A DNA stretch of 64,000 nucleotides from an uncultured Gammaproteobacteria bacterium (GTDB lineage Bacteria; Pseudomonadota; Gammaproteobacteria; Steroidobacterales; Foliamicaceae), in contig OX639965.1 in NCBI GenBank assembly GCA_951828235.1, positions 703,191 to 767,190 of the forward strand, written 5' to 3'. The translations under genes and the position numbers were made by a program. How positions within the stretch are numbered: the first letter of the stretch is position 1; every line of letters begins with the position of its first letter. Under the pieces are notes generated by a model. It had not been told where the DNA came from and searched no databases. It saw nothing but the letters and a program-made list of their open reading frames with translations. Below, one piece after another: positions 48,685 through 58,344 of the stretch.

Positions 48685-48706
48685 GGCAAGGTCCTGGTGT
48701 GGTGAT

Positions 48707-49981
48707 TCAGCCGGCGTATCGCCGCAGCCGGATGTCGGCCTGTTCCTTGTGCCCGGCAAAGCCTTCCAGGGCGCACAGCCGCGAGCAATACTCGCCGATC
48801 TCCACAGACGCTTCTTCGGTAATGCGCTGGTAGGTGCAAGTCTTGATGAACTTGCCTACCCACAGACCACCTGTATAGCGCGAGGCCTTGCGGGTCGGCA
48901 GGGTGTGGTTGGTGCCGATCACCTTGTCGCCATACGACACGTTGGTTTCCGGTCCCAGGAACAGAGCCCCGTAGTTGCGCATGTTGTCCAGGAAATACAG
49001 CGGATCGCGGGTCATTACCTGTACGTGTTCGGAGCCGATTTCGTCGGCCTTGGCCAGCATTTCCGCGTATTCGTCGCAGACGATCACCTGGCCGTAGTCG
49101 CGCCACGCCTGCCCGGCAATCCCGGCGGTGGGCAGAACGGTAAGCTGGCGTTCGACCTCGGCCATGGTCGCGTGCGCCAGTTCTTCGGAATTGGTCAGCA
49201 GGATCGCGGGAGAATCCGGGCCGTGCTCGGCCTGGCCGAGCAGGTCCGCCGCGCATAATTCGCCGTCCACCGAATCGTCAGCTATGACAAGGGTTTCAGT
49301 GGGGCCGGCCAGCAGGTCAATGCCCACCCGGCCGAACAGCTGCCGCTTGGCCTCGGCCACAAAGGCATTGCCCGGACCGACGATCATGTCTACGGAGGAA
49401 ATCGTGCCGGTCCCCAAGGCCATGGCGCCGATGGCCTGAACACCACCCAGGCAGTAGATTTCGTCGGCGCCGGCCAGATCCATCGCCACCACGACCGCCG
49501 GATTCGGGGCCCCCTCAAACGGCGGCGAGGCAGCGAGCACGCGTTCGACTCCCGCCACACGAGCGGTAACTATGCTCATGTGCGCCGAGGCCACCAGCGG
49601 GTATTTCCCTCCGGGCACGTAACAGCCGACGCTCGCCACCGGGATGTTGCGGTGTCCCAGCACCACGCCAGGGCGTGTTTCCACCTCCACATCATTCAGC
49701 GCTTGAAGCTGAATCCGCGCGAAGTTGCGGATCTGCTCCTGGGCGAAGCGGATGTCGGCGATGTCCTGTGGGTCCAGGCGGCCGTGGCAGGCGTCAATCT
49801 CTTCGCGGCTCAGGCGGAACGAATCCGGCGACCAGCCGTCGAACTGTTGCGAATACCGCCGCACGGCCTCGGCGCCGCTATCGCCGATGTCGCTCAGTAT
49901 GCTCTCGACCGCCGACTGAACGCGCGCATCACGCTCGCTCTGCTGCCCGGCGGCAACGCCTTTCTTCAGGTATCGAATCAT
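48707..49981 (-). CDS. HisD-family dehydrogenase, HpsN-like
   Basis: NAD-dependent alcohol dehydrogenase of the histidinol-dehydrogenase family, 424 residues from ATG 49981 ([20 protein letters not shown]). Motifs include [58 protein letters not shown] and [20 protein letters not shown]. No other histidine-biosynthesis gene is nearby, and the N-terminus resembles the sulfopropanediol dehydrogenase (HpsN) subgroup. It probably oxidises a primary alcohol to the acid in a catabolic route. It lies 10 bp after the SnoaL gene and 22 bp before the MetE-like gene. Confidence 0.82.
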   Translation of the reverse strand: MIRYLKKGVAAGQQSERDARVQSAVESILSDIGDSGAEAVRRYSQQFDGWSPDSFRLSREEIDACHGRLDPQDIADIRFAQEQIRNFARIQLQALNDVEVETRPGVVLGHRNIPVASVGCYVPGGKYPLVASAHMSIVTARVAGVERVLAASPPFEGAPNPAVVVAMDLAGADEIYCLGGVQAIGAMALGTGTISSVDMIVGPGNAFVAEAKRQLFGRVGIDLLAGPTETLVIADDSVDGELCAADLLGQAEHGPDSPAILLTNSEELAHATMAEVERQLTVLPTAGIAGQAWRDYGQVIVCDEYAEMLAKADEIGSEHVQVMTRDPLYFLDNMRNYGALFLGPETNVSYGDKVIGTNHTLPTRKASRYTGGLWVGKFIKTCTYQRITEEASVEIGEYCSRLCALEGFAGHKEQADIRLRRYAG

Positions 49982-49991
49982 GTTGTCGTTC

Positions 49992-51188
49992 TCAAATCTG
50001 CGCTGACGTCGGGTCGCCCTGTGCCTCATCCTCGCTCTCGGAAGCGTCAGCCGGGGCCTGGGCGCCGAGCAGTTGCATCATGACGTCCAGTTCGTTGAAC
50101 AGCATCCACTCTTCCGTGACGCGCCCGTCCTCGATACGATGCTGGGTGATGCCGCGGATGCGCGCCTCGCGGCCCGTGGGCGGGCCGAATACGCCGTTGC
50201 CCCGGTGCGCGCCGTAGGCGTTCCAACGTGTGGAGACCAGGTAGCCTTCGTCGGGATTTCCCATCCAGTAAACCTCGTCCACGTCCAGGGCCAGGTCGGG
50301 AAACTGAGCGAGCAAGGAAAGCACGAAGGCCTGGTAGGGTCCGAGGCCGGAGAAAGCGCGATCCGTGGGGCCGTTGAACACGAGGTTGTCCGCATACCGG
50401 CCCTGCAGCGTGCCCAGCATGCGGCGGTTCCACACGCACTGATAAAGGCTTCTGATGAAGTCCTCCACGTCCAGTTCGCCGGACGCCTTCGGTACCGGGG
50501 GACAGGCCGGCTTGGCCTGGCCACGCTGGCGGGCCGGTTCGCCGGCGGTGTAATCGTCCGGCAGCGCGCTGCCGCCCGATTCGGCCATCTGACGCGCCAC
50601 TTCGGTCAGATCGAGGCCCATCTGGCGAAGCATCGCGGAGGTGTTGTAGAGCACATGCTCCAGGAAGATCTCGTTCTCGCGCGACACGCAGTTGGCGATG
50701 CACCACAGCGACACGCGCTTTCCGGTGGGCGGACCGTAGCGGCTGTAGCCGGTGTTGTCGCCCTGAATGATGGTGCGATGCGAGGTGTGAAAGCCCACAT
50801 CCTCGTCGCCGGCCCAGATGATTTCGTCCGCCACCAGGCGGATATTCGGAAAGGCGTTGATGGTGTGGGTGGTATCGGCGACAATCTTGTCGCGCCCGTA
50901 CTGCAGCCCGAAGTCGTCGAACACCCGGCTGTTATGCGCGTAGGTGTCGTAGATGTAGCCGATGTCCTTCTCTTCCCAGATGCGGTGCGTGATGCGGACG
51001 ATGTAGTCGATGATGTTGCGGTACTGGTCTTCGAAACCGCGCATGGACTGGGCAGGCATATCTTCGCGGCCCTCGGCCAGGAAACGATCCGTGCCGCCCC
51101 GCGTGTATTGCGCCAGGGAAATGGAATAGTCGGCCGGCATATGCGCCCTGGTCAGTTGCGGCAGGCCGCTTTCCACGTCCTTTGTCAT
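49992..51188 (-). CDS. Two-domain SnoaL/NTF2-like protein (A-type)
   Basis: Protein of 398 residues from ATG 51188 ([18 protein letters not shown]), with AAAGGGGACC upstream. An N-terminal extension of about 55 residues precedes SnoaL domain 1 ([20 protein letters not shown] ... [18 protein letters not shown]) and domain 2 (about 240–375, [19 protein letters not shown] ... [19 protein letters not shown]). It is a paralog of the gene at 40900. It is first in a three-gene operon with the HisD-like and MetE-like genes, and divergent from a TonB receptor. Function unknown; the operon suggests it handles the same substrate. Confidence 0.75.
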   Translation of the reverse strand: MTKDVESGLPQLTRAHMPADYSISLAQYTRGGTDRFLAEGREDMPAQSMRGFEDQYRNIIDYIVRITHRIWEEKDIGYIYDTYAHNSRVFDDFGLQYGRDKIVADTTHTINAFPNIRLVADEIIWAGDEDVGFHTSHRTIIQGDNTGYSRYGPPTGKRVSLWCIANCVSRENEIFLEHVLYNTSAMLRQMGLDLTEVARQMAESGGSALPDDYTAGEPARQRGQAKPACPPVPKASGELDVEDFIRSLYQCVWNRRMLGTLQGRYADNLVFNGPTDRAFSGLGPYQAFVLSLLAQFPDLALDVDEVYWMGNPDEGYLVSTRWNAYGAHRGNGVFGPPTGREARIRGITQHRIEDGRVTEEWMLFNELDVMMQLLGAQAPADASESEDEAQGDPTSAQI

Positions 51189-51316
51189 GCTGGTCCCCTT
51201 TATTGCCAATGTACTTCAAGAATATCGCCGGGTTATACCGGCGCGCGTATTTTGCGTTATCCGGTCGGACAGGTATAGTACGCGGTTCGCATTTTTGATT
51301 TCTGAGGGGACGAAAA

Positions 51317-53656
51317 ATGATGTTGAGGGACACTTTGACCCGCACCGCGATTTCGTTCGCGGTACTTGCCGCTTTCGGCGCGGCAACCGGCGCACACGCG
51401 CAGGGTGCGCTGGAAGAAATTGTAGTGACCGCGCAGAAGCGCGACCAGAGTCTGCAGGACGTTTCGGTCGCGGTTACGGCCGTGTCCGGCGACGAATTGA
51501 AGGCGCTGGGAATAACGGACGCCTTCCGTCTGGAAATCCTTGCTCCCGGTCTTCAGCTCGGCATGTCGGGCGCCGACCCGCGGCCCGCGCTGCGCGGCGC
51601 AAGGACGCAACAGGTGGAGGCCAATGACGTTGCGATCTCCTTCTACACCGACGGCCTGTACCGGCCGCGCCACGGCCAGGCCCTGGCCGGCTTCGTGGAC
51701 GTGGATCGGGTCGAAGTGCTTCGCGGACCGCAGGGAACGCTTTTCGGGCGGAATTCATTCGGCGGCCTCATTCACGTCATCAGCAACCGGCCGGATCCGT
51801 CCGAGACGGATTACGGCTTCGCGGTTTCCGGCGGCGACTATTCCCTGGCCGGCTTCGACGGCTTTTTCAATGCACCCTTGAGCGACAACTCGGCGGTGCG
51901 GTTTGCGTTGAAAACGGAAACCCGCGACCCGTTCGTGGAAAACCTCACCCTCGGCGACGACGGCGGCCTCAAGGACTCGGACATGACTTACTTCCGCGGC
52001 CAGCTTTCCTTCGCCCCCAGCGACACCCTTGACCTGCTCCTGCGTGTCGAGAGCTGGCAGGACGACTCGAACGGCAACGGTCACTTCGGCTACTACGTCG
52101 AAGGCATCCCCGTCAATCTGAGTTCCGGCCTGACCAACGGTGTTTCCGGCACCATGAGGCCTCGCATCGGACGTTCCGACGAGTGCGCCGGCACCTGCGG
52201 ACGTTACGGCGCCGGATTTGACTTTGTCGCCACACCAGGGCCCGACACCGTAGCGCTGGTAACCGGCGATCCCTACAGGATCGAGCAGGACACGGCCCCC
52301 GAGCGGGACCTCTCGGACCTCACCGTGGCCGGCGAACTCAACTGGTCGCTTGACTTTGCCGACTTCAAGGCCACCGTGGCCTACATGGACTATGAGGAGT
52401 ACCGCTGGGCGGATTGCGACATGTCCGCCTACCTCACGGCCTCCTGCGGCAACGACATCACCTCCGAGACCAACATGCAGGAGTTCCAGCTCACCTCCAA
52501 TTCGGACGGACCGCTGGAGTGGGTCGTGGGCGTGTTCCTGCTGCAGGAAGACCTGACCAACGCGTTCCTGTGGGAAGACCATGCGTCCACCGTGGACAAT
52601 ACTCCCGTCAGCCCGCCCGACATCAACATGCATGCAGGCTGGACGCTCCAGATCCGGGTCGATACGAGTTCGGCCGCGGGTTACGGCCAGGCCTCGTACG
52701 CCCTCAATGACACCACCCGGGTGCTCGCGGGCGTGCGCTACACCAATGACGAGCGCGAGTGGCAGATCTACGGCCAGGATCCCAACAATCGTTCGACTTA
52801 CTCGTTCACGGAACTGAGTGTTTCCGACGGCGAGGGCGACTGGAGCGAGGTGACCTGGAAGGGTGGCGTCGAATTCGACGTGGGCGAAGACACAATGCTT
52901 TACGCCACCGTATCGACGGGCTTTCTGGCGGGCAACCAGCAGGGCGCCTTCAACGGCACCAACTCCTACGACGAACAGACGGTCACGGCTTTTGAACTGG
53001 GCAGTAAGAGCCTGCTGGCCGATGGCAGTGTGCGCCTGAACGCGGCCTTTTACGTAAATCAGTTCGAAGATTTGCTCGCCACGCGTTTCGTCGATACCGG
53101 CGTCACCACGCTGGCGTTCACGGACAACGCCGGCGAGATTGACGCGGTGGGGCTGGAAGTCGAACTGGACTGGGCGGTTACCGATCTATTGCAATTGGGC
53201 GCCCGAGTCAGCATGCAGCAGGCGGAGTACGGCGATTTTGCGCTGCCCAACGTCTTCCAGGAGGGCGGAGAAACAATCAGCGGGATCGGCAACCAGTTCC
53301 AGTTGGACGGGCTTCAGGTTCAGAACTCCCCCGATTTCACTGCTACCCTGCTCGGCAGCTACCTGGTGGACCTGGGCGGTTCGGGCACGCTCTTGCCTTC
53401 TCTCACGGTCTACTATTCTTCCGATTACCGGGTGGACGACTCCAACTGGTTCTTTGGCAACCAGGACGCGTATACCAAGACGGACCTGAGCGTTACCTGG
53501 ATGTCGGTCGACCAGGACTGGACCGCACGCGTTTGGATCACCAACCTGGAAGACGAAACCACGCTGCTTAAGGCCACGCGCTTCGGCGGCGACGTGGCGG
53601 TAACGGACTACGCCAATCCCCGCATGTGGGGGCTGACGGTGGGGTACCGGTACTAG
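51317..53656 (+). CDS. TonB-dependent receptor
   Basis: Outer-membrane transporter of 779 residues. The signal peptide ends near GAHAQ, then LEEIVVTAQKRDQSLQDVSV and the plug (VDRVEVLRGPQGTLFGRNSF, GLIHVISNRP). The barrel ends LTVGYRY. Two cysteine pairs lie in predicted external loops (DECAGTCGRYG and ADCDMSAYLTASCGND). It is divergent from the SnoaL–HisD–MetE operon across a 128-bp gap, so they may share control. A terminator follows at 53677. Confidence 0.93.
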   Translation: MMLRDTLTRTAISFAVLAAFGAATGAHAQGALEEIVVTAQKRDQSLQDVSVAVTAVSGDELKALGITDAFRLEILAPGLQLGMSGADPRPALRGARTQQVEANDVAISFYTDGLYRPRHGQALAGFVDVDRVEVLRGPQGTLFGRNSFGGLIHVISNRPDPSETDYGFAVSGGDYSLAGFDGFFNAPLSDNSAVRFALKTETRDPFVENLTLGDDGGLKDSDMTYFRGQLSFAPSDTLDLLLRVESWQDDSNGNGHFGYYVEGIPVNLSSGLTNGVSGTMRPRIGRSDECAGTCGRYGAGFDFVATPGPDTVALVTGDPYRIEQDTAPERDLSDLTVAGELNWSLDFADFKATVAYMDYEEYRWADCDMSAYLTASCGNDITSETNMQEFQLTSNSDGPLEWVVGVFLLQEDLTNAFLWEDHASTVDNTPVSPPDINMHAGWTLQIRVDTSSAAGYGQASYALNDTTRVLAGVRYTNDEREWQIYGQDPNNRSTYSFTELSVSDGEGDWSEVTWKGGVEFDVGEDTMLYATVSTGFLAGNQQGAFNGTNSYDEQTVTAFELGSKSLLADGSVRLNAAFYVNQFEDLLATRFVDTGVTTLAFTDNAGEIDAVGLEVELDWAVTDLLQLGARVSMQQAEYGDFALPNVFQEGGETISGIGNQFQLDGLQVQNSPDFTATLLGSYLVDLGGSGTLLPSLTVYYSSDYRVDDSNWFFGNQDAYTKTDLSVTWMSVDQDWTARVWITNLEDETTLLKATRFGGDVAVTDYANPRMWGLTVGYRY

Positions 53657-53676
53657 ACCGACCAACCACTGCCTAC

Positions 53677-53713
53677 AGGCCGGGTTCTGCCATGGTGGAG
53701 CCCGGCCTTTTTT
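53677..53713 (+). terminator. Rho-independent terminator after TonB receptor
   Basis: AGGCCGGG (53677–53684), a 16-base loop containing TTCTGCCATGGTGG, CCCGGCCT (53701–53708) and a run of six T. Confidence 0.88.
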
Positions 53714-53719
53714 GCGGGA

Positions 53720-53740
53720 GCGAAGGCGTCTCGCCTTCGC
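53720..53740. repeat. BIME-like palindrome, type B
   Basis: GCGAAGGCG-TCT-CGCCTTCGC is a perfect 9-bp hairpin with a 3-base loop. The same sequence recurs at 63722 inside the rRNA operon. Confidence 0.75.
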
Positions 53741-53775
53741 GGAAAGTGGGACGCGGCTCATAATGGCGCGTCGAT

Positions 53776-53887
53776 GTAGTCTTTTCTTGCCCCCTTCTTC
53801 CGGGAGACGCATGAATCCATCCATGGAGCTTTGTTCCGCCATCCATGGCTCACAAACTCCCGGAAGAAGGGGGCAAGAAAAGACTAC
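53776..53887. repeat. Long hairpin element, copy 2 (31-bp perfect stem)
   Basis: Left arm 53776–53806 and right arm 53857–53887 are perfect reverse complements. The 50-base loop begins ACGCATGAATCCATCCATGG and ends GGCTCACAAA, nearly the same as in copy 1 (23210), whereas the outer stem (GTAGTCTTTTCTTGCCCCCT...) differs. It ends 12 bp before the start codon of the sodium:solute symporter. Confidence 0.9.
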
Positions 53888-53899
53888 GGCACACGGCAA

Positions 53900-55510
53900 A
53901 TGACGGACTTCGGCACGCTGAACTGGACCATAGTGGTCGCTTACCTGGCGGGCACGCTGGTTCTCGGCTATTTCCTGAGCAAGCGCGTTCAGACCGCGCA
54001 GCATTACTACCTGGGGCAGCGCACGACGCCCTGGTGGGTCATCGGCGTTTCAGTGGTGGCGACCTATTTCGGCGCAATCACCTTCCTGGGTGGACCGGCG
54101 TGGTCGTACAAGGACGGCTTCGCCGTCATCTTCATCCATATCAACTACCCGATCGTCATCTTCATCGTCAACGCGCTGTTCCTGCCTTTCTTCTACAACA
54201 CCGGGGTCGCGTCGATCTTCGACTACCTGGAGCGCCGCTTCGGACTCGCCTCCCGCACGCTGATGTCGGCGGTGTTTCTCTTCGGCAACATCGCCTACTC
54301 CGGCATCATGCTCTATACGACCGCGCTGGTGCTGCAGCTCATCACCGGCATGGACGTGGTGAACGCCATCCTGATCATCGCGGTGGTGGCCGTCACGTAC
54401 ACGATGCTGGGCGGCATTTCCGCGGTGATCTGGACCGACCTGATCCAGAGCGCCATCCTGTTCATCGGCGCCGCCATCGTGGCCGTGGCCCTCATTGCCG
54501 ATCTGCCCGACGGGTTCCTGGGGTCCTTGCAGGGACTGAAGGAAATCGGCAGGGCCAATCCGTTCGAGTACACCTTCGATCCGTCCGTGGTGGCCACCAT
54601 CTGGACCGGCGTAATCGCCATGTCGGTGTATCACGTGGTCGTGTACGGCGTGAACCAGATGATGATTCAGCGCACGCTGGCGGCGAAAACACTGGGTGAC
54701 GCGAAGAAGGCCTATGCCTTCATGGGCTACGCCGCGTTTCTCGTCTACGTCGTGTTCTTCCTGATCGGCATTCTGCTCTACAGCTACTACGGCGGCAAGG
54801 ACTTCGACAACGACAACCGGATCGTGCTGGACTTCGTGGCCACGATCGGCCTGCCGGGGCTCATGGGGGTCATCACCGCGGCCATCGTGGCAGCAGCCAT
54901 GTCCAGCCTGGATTCCAGCCTCAATTCGATGGCGACCGTCACCACCCTGGACTTCTACGAGAAGTTCTTCAGGAAAGAACGCTCGCAGGAACACTATCTG
55001 CGCGCTTCCCGCTGGTTCACGCTGATGTGGGGCGTACTGACAGTGGTGCCGGCGGTCATCGTGGCCCAGCGGGCGGACACATCGGTACTGGAGATCCTGA
55101 GCAAGGTGGGCGTCTTCCTGGTGGGATCGAAACTCGCCATGTTCGGCCTGGGCTTCTACTCCAAGCACACGACGCAGCGGGGCGTGCTATCGGGCGTCGT
55201 CGCGGGATTTGTCGCTCTTTGGTACGTCGAGACGTATATGGACGTTGCCTGGCCCTGGTATGCCGTGCTTGGTGGAGTCGTCAGCATCGGCGTGTCGCTG
55301 GCGGCCAGCTTCCTGCTCGACGGGCGGCAGGAGCGATGGTCGCTATGGACCGTGCAGGGGCAGAAAGAGGAATTCGCACGCAAGGGGCTGCCCGAGAAAC
55401 GCGACGGCTGGTACGTGATCCCCGGAAAGATCGACCGCTCGAGCTGGTTCCTGCTGATCTATTTCGTGTTTTGCGTGGTGGCGCTCGCCGTCGTCTACGA
55501 CCTGATATAG
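53900..55510 (+). CDS. Sodium:solute symporter (SSS family)
   Basis: Inner-membrane sodium-coupled transporter of 536 residues with about 13 helices. I chose ATG 53900 (MTDFGTLNWTIVVAYLAGTL); longer frames run through the hairpin element. Typical SSS features: FLSKRVQTAQHYYLGQRTTP after helix 1, GGISAVIWTDLIQSAILF, and AAAMSSLDSSLNSMATVTTLD with the Ser residues that bind sodium. No Shine–Dalgarno sequence is visible, because the hairpin element ends 12 bp before the ATG. In context it may import the molecule brought in by the neighbouring TonB receptor. Confidence 0.9.
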   Translation: MTDFGTLNWTIVVAYLAGTLVLGYFLSKRVQTAQHYYLGQRTTPWWVIGVSVVATYFGAITFLGGPAWSYKDGFAVIFIHINYPIVIFIVNALFLPFFYNTGVASIFDYLERRFGLASRTLMSAVFLFGNIAYSGIMLYTTALVLQLITGMDVVNAILIIAVVAVTYTMLGGISAVIWTDLIQSAILFIGAAIVAVALIADLPDGFLGSLQGLKEIGRANPFEYTFDPSVVATIWTGVIAMSVYHVVVYGVNQMMIQRTLAAKTLGDAKKAYAFMGYAAFLVYVVFFLIGILLYSYYGGKDFDNDNRIVLDFVATIGLPGLMGVITAAIVAAAMSSLDSSLNSMATVTTLDFYEKFFRKERSQEHYLRASRWFTLMWGVLTVVPAVIVAQRADTSVLEILSKVGVFLVGSKLAMFGLGFYSKHTTQRGVLSGVVAGFVALWYVETYMDVAWPWYAVLGGVVSIGVSLAASFLLDGRQERWSLWTVQGQKEEFARKGLPEKRDGWYVIPGKIDRSSWFLLIYFVFCVVALAVVYDLI

Positions 55511-55554
55511 GGGTTGCTTGCCGGGCGGCCAGGAAGGCCTTAAGCCGGATCCGG

Positions 55555-56589
55555 TCAGGGGAGCTGAAGCTCGATGCCGGCCTTACGGAATACGTCGAAT
55601 TCCAGCTGCAGGAGCATGTCGATGAGGTCGATAAGGACCCAGTTCTCGACCAGCACGTCTCCGCTTCTCCGCCAGAAGTCGCACAGGCGAACGGTAAACA
55701 TCTGTCCCTTGCCCTCGACGCCCAACCACGGGCGCACCATGAACCCGCCGTGCGATGGCCAGCCGCCGCAAGCCATATACGCGCCATCGGCGAAACGTGC
55801 GTAATGCCCCTTGACGCGCTTGTCGAGGTCCGCATTGCCGGACTTGCGGAAAGCGCTGGAGAACCGGCCAGGCTCGAAGATTCCTTCGTAGGGTTGCTGG
55901 AACCGGCAGAAGCCTTCCATTCCGAAATAGCTTCCGTATCCCGACGGGCCGTACCAGCACATATTGCGGTGCCAGTATCGGCGCCAGCCCTCGGCCTCGG
56001 TCCAGAGTTCCGCGAGCATGTCCTCCACGGTCTTGAGGCTCAGGCGTGATTGTTCCCGCCCCGATTCCGAAACCAGCATCCCGTCGCCGGTGGCGGGCCC
56101 CGGGATGAAACCTTCGTGCCCGACGCTGGGCGGCAGAGGCCAGCTTCCCAGTTGCCGCAGCAGGTCCAGCATGTCCAGGTACAGGTAGCACTCCACCGAC
56201 CGCCCCGCTTCCATTCGGTGGAACTCCGCGTAGTGCAGCCAGATGGGCTCGCCGTGCGCGAGAATCCCCATCCAGTCGTTGACGAATACGCCCATGTAGT
56301 GACCGCGGCTGACCACCCACTCGGCGCCCTGGTACTCGCCGCCGAACAGCATGTCGCTGCGCCGGTGCAGATACCGAAAGGAATGCAGCAGCGGTTCCAT
56401 GACCCGTTCAAGAAACTGTTGCGCGCCCGCCACCCGGTTGATCGGCTGCACGACATTCACGACCACATCGGGATGCAGGAACTCCCCCAGGGCGGCCCGA
56501 ATGCGGGCGGGATCGCAATCCGCGTAGTCGGCAACAAGCTCGGCATAGCGCTTCTTGTTGCGCCGCGTTGTTTCGGTGGCTATCCCCAT
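55555..56589 (-). CDS. Two-domain SnoaL/NTF2-like protein (B-type)
   Basis: Protein of 344 residues with two NTF2-like domains, about 10–160 and 185–340. Domain 2 contains WHRNMCWYGPSGYGSYFGME and a C-terminal FRKAGIEL. It is homologous to the gene just upstream (56590), and the ATG directly abuts that gene's TGA (TGAATG), so translation is coupled. Likely a cyclase, hydratase or isomerase fold; the reaction is unknown. It converges with the symporter gene. Confidence 0.72.
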   Translation of the reverse strand: MGIATETTRRNKKRYAELVADYADCDPARIRAALGEFLHPDVVVNVVQPINRVAGAQQFLERVMEPLLHSFRYLHRRSDMLFGGEYQGAEWVVSRGHYMGVFVNDWMGILAHGEPIWLHYAEFHRMEAGRSVECYLYLDMLDLLRQLGSWPLPPSVGHEGFIPGPATGDGMLVSESGREQSRLSLKTVEDMLAELWTEAEGWRRYWHRNMCWYGPSGYGSYFGMEGFCRFQQPYEGIFEPGRFSSAFRKSGNADLDKRVKGHYARFADGAYMACGGWPSHGGFMVRPWLGVEGKGQMFTVRLCDFWRRSGDVLVENWVLIDLIDMLLQLEFDVFRKAGIELQLP

Positions 56590-57588
56590 TCAGGTGCGGG
56601 CGATCGACCGGCAGCGCTCGAGGAGGTCCACGCCCAGAGGCAGCAGGTAATGCAACATGTCGATAAACACCCAGTTCTCCGCCAGTTTGTTGCCGGCGCG
56701 CCGGTACATGTCCACCACGCGCATCTCCGTCGGCCGCTCCGAGGCCGGCAGGCCCATAAACCCCTCGCCCTGCCTGAGACTGAGATTGGCCCATCCGAAC
56801 CATGCACCATAACAACCTTCCGCGTGCTCCAGCACGTGCCCGTTGAACACGATGTCGTCGAGGCCGGCACGGAAGGGCCCCTGGTGCTGCATCTGGTAAC
56901 GCTCGATCGTGTAGGTGGAGCCGATGCCGGCCGGGCCGAACCAGATCATGTCGTCGTGCCAGGTTGACGCCAGCGATGAGTTCGGCGACTGCCACCCGTC
57001 TTTTTCTACCAGGTCGTCGCACATTCGCAGAATGAGTTCCAGCGTTTTCCTTGATTCCGTCTCGTCCTGGGGCTCAAGCAAGAGCCCGTCCTGGGTGCGC
57101 GGCGGCGGGTGGAGAATGCTCGAACCCGTCTGAATCGGCAGCGGGTTGAGGCCGGCCTGCTGCATTACGCTGACGATGTCGCAGAACAGCGCGGTCTCCG
57201 CGATCTTCCCGTCCTCAATGCGGAAGAACTCGCAATATGGAAGCATGGCGATCTTGCCGGTGGACGGAATACCCAGCCAGTCGTTGTCGAACAATCCGAA
57301 GAACTTTCCCATGCTGGTGACCCACAGGGTCCCGTCGATCCAGTTGGTTCCCGCCATGAAAATTTCCTGTCGCCGCTGCATGCGCGGGAAAGCCTCGCGC
57401 AGGGGCCGCCACACCTTGTCGGCGATTTCCTTCGCGCCCTGAATCTCGTTGAAGGGGTGGACGCCGCGAAAGCGAAGGTCTTCGACGCCATGACGTGCAA
57501 GAACGCGATCCATGCCATCCGCGGGGGCATCCTCGAATTCCTGGAAATAGCGAAGCACCACGGCTTTGCAGTTGGAAATACTGGTCAC
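56590..57588 (-). CDS. Two-domain SnoaL/NTF2-like protein (B-type)
   Basis: Protein of 332 residues from GTG 57588 (VTSISNCKAVVLRYFQEFED), with CGGGAG upstream. Domain 1 includes FRGVHPFNEIQGAKEIADKV and WLGIPSTGKIAMLPYCEFFR; domain 2 includes TWHDDMIWFGPAGIGSTYTI and HQGPFRAGLD. It is a paralog of the downstream gene, and the pair probably forms a heteromer or acts in sequence (inference). Confidence 0.72.
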   Translation of the reverse strand: MTSISNCKAVVLRYFQEFEDAPADGMDRVLARHGVEDLRFRGVHPFNEIQGAKEIADKVWRPLREAFPRMQRRQEIFMAGTNWIDGTLWVTSMGKFFGLFDNDWLGIPSTGKIAMLPYCEFFRIEDGKIAETALFCDIVSVMQQAGLNPLPIQTGSSILHPPPRTQDGLLLEPQDETESRKTLELILRMCDDLVEKDGWQSPNSSLASTWHDDMIWFGPAGIGSTYTIERYQMQHQGPFRAGLDDIVFNGHVLEHAEGCYGAWFGWANLSLRQGEGFMGLPASERPTEMRVVDMYRRAGNKLAENWVFIDMLHYLLPLGVDLLERCRSIART

Positions 57589-57720
57589 AAATGCTCCCGT
57601 TCGCTTGGCGCCGCGCGCTGCAAGCCATTGCGTTGGATCGCCGCGCAAGGCACAGGTCAATGCTGTGCGGCAGATTATGCCGCCGGCCGCCGCGCTTCGA
57701 AAGGTCAGTAAGCGGCTCGC

Positions 57721-58008
57721 CTATTGAGGAAGCGGTTCACCTTTGGGATTCGGGCCGACCGGTAGCGCGGCGAGCAGCGAGCCCTCGATTCGCGCTACGC
57801 GGTTGCTCAGCCTGTTGAGGTCACTCCGCATCTCCTTTACGTCAGATCGAATCTCGACGATATCCGTTCGATTGATCGCAATTTCGGCCCGCAGGTCGGC
57901 GCGCAAATTGGACTGCGAAACAATAGTCAGCCCTCCAAGCGCAACGGCCGAACCCACAATGGTGAGGCAAAACGCAACAAAGCCGTTGTCGGCGCCGGGG
58001 AGTTTCAT
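57721..58008 (-). CDS. Small membrane-anchored coiled-coil protein
   Basis: Protein of 95 residues. ATG 58008 (MKLPGADNGFVAFCLTIVGS) is preceded by TGGAGGATCCGCTT, an excellent ribosome site, so I prefer it over upstream ATGs. One membrane helix (about 10–30) is followed by a heptad-like coiled coil (RADLRAEIAINRTDIVEIRS to LNRLSNRVARIEGSL) and a Pro-rich tail. I do not recognise a named family. Confidence 0.62.
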   Translation of the reverse strand: MKLPGADNGFVAFCLTIVGSAVALGGLTIVSQSNLRADLRAEIAINRTDIVEIRSDVKEMRSDLNRLSNRVARIEGSLLAALPVGPNPKGEPLPQ

Positions 58009-58341
58009 AAGCGGATCCTCCATTGATCCATCCCGACCATTCGGAGGATAGCCCACGCCAACAGCCCCGGATTCCACCAAAAGCCATGCATATCAAGAGT
58101 TCTTGCTCCGTCAAGCCATGGACGAAACGCCCGCCGCAGCTTCAAGCGCGGGCGTATTCGGAACCGTCAGCCCGACACTCGCGGCTCCGTGGTCAACGGC
58201 GGAGCCATGCCCACAACCGCTATCGGTTCCGCAGGCCGAACCGACAAAGTGGATGTACGCGTTGCCATTACGAGATTTCGCCAGGAACCCCCCGTTCCCG
58301 ACCGCCGATGGCGGCCGTCCTTCTCTGAACTACGCAGTTTA
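58009..58341. other. Non-coding gap
   Basis: This 333-bp stretch holds no convincing gene; short open frames on both strands lack ribosome sites and coding character. It contains the candidate minus-strand promoter at 58087–58114 for the small coiled-coil gene. The TonB-receptor terminator follows at 58345. Confidence 0.5.
58087..58114 (-). promoter_or_regulatory. Candidate sigma-70 promoter
   Basis: On the minus strand, TTGACG (58109–58114) and TATGCA (58087–58092) are separated by 16 bp. The spacer contains the inverted repeat CAAGA-AC-TCTTG. It would drive the small coiled-coil gene. Confidence 0.3.
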
Positions 58342-58344
58342 AGT

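Noticed and set aside
48707..49981. Histidine biosynthesis hisD
   Set aside because: No other his genes are linked, and the operon context and N-terminus fit the catabolic HpsN-like branch better.
58023..58342. Plus-strand ORFs in the 58.0–58.3 kb gap
   Set aside because: They overlap one another in several frames, have no ribosome site and show no conserved motif.
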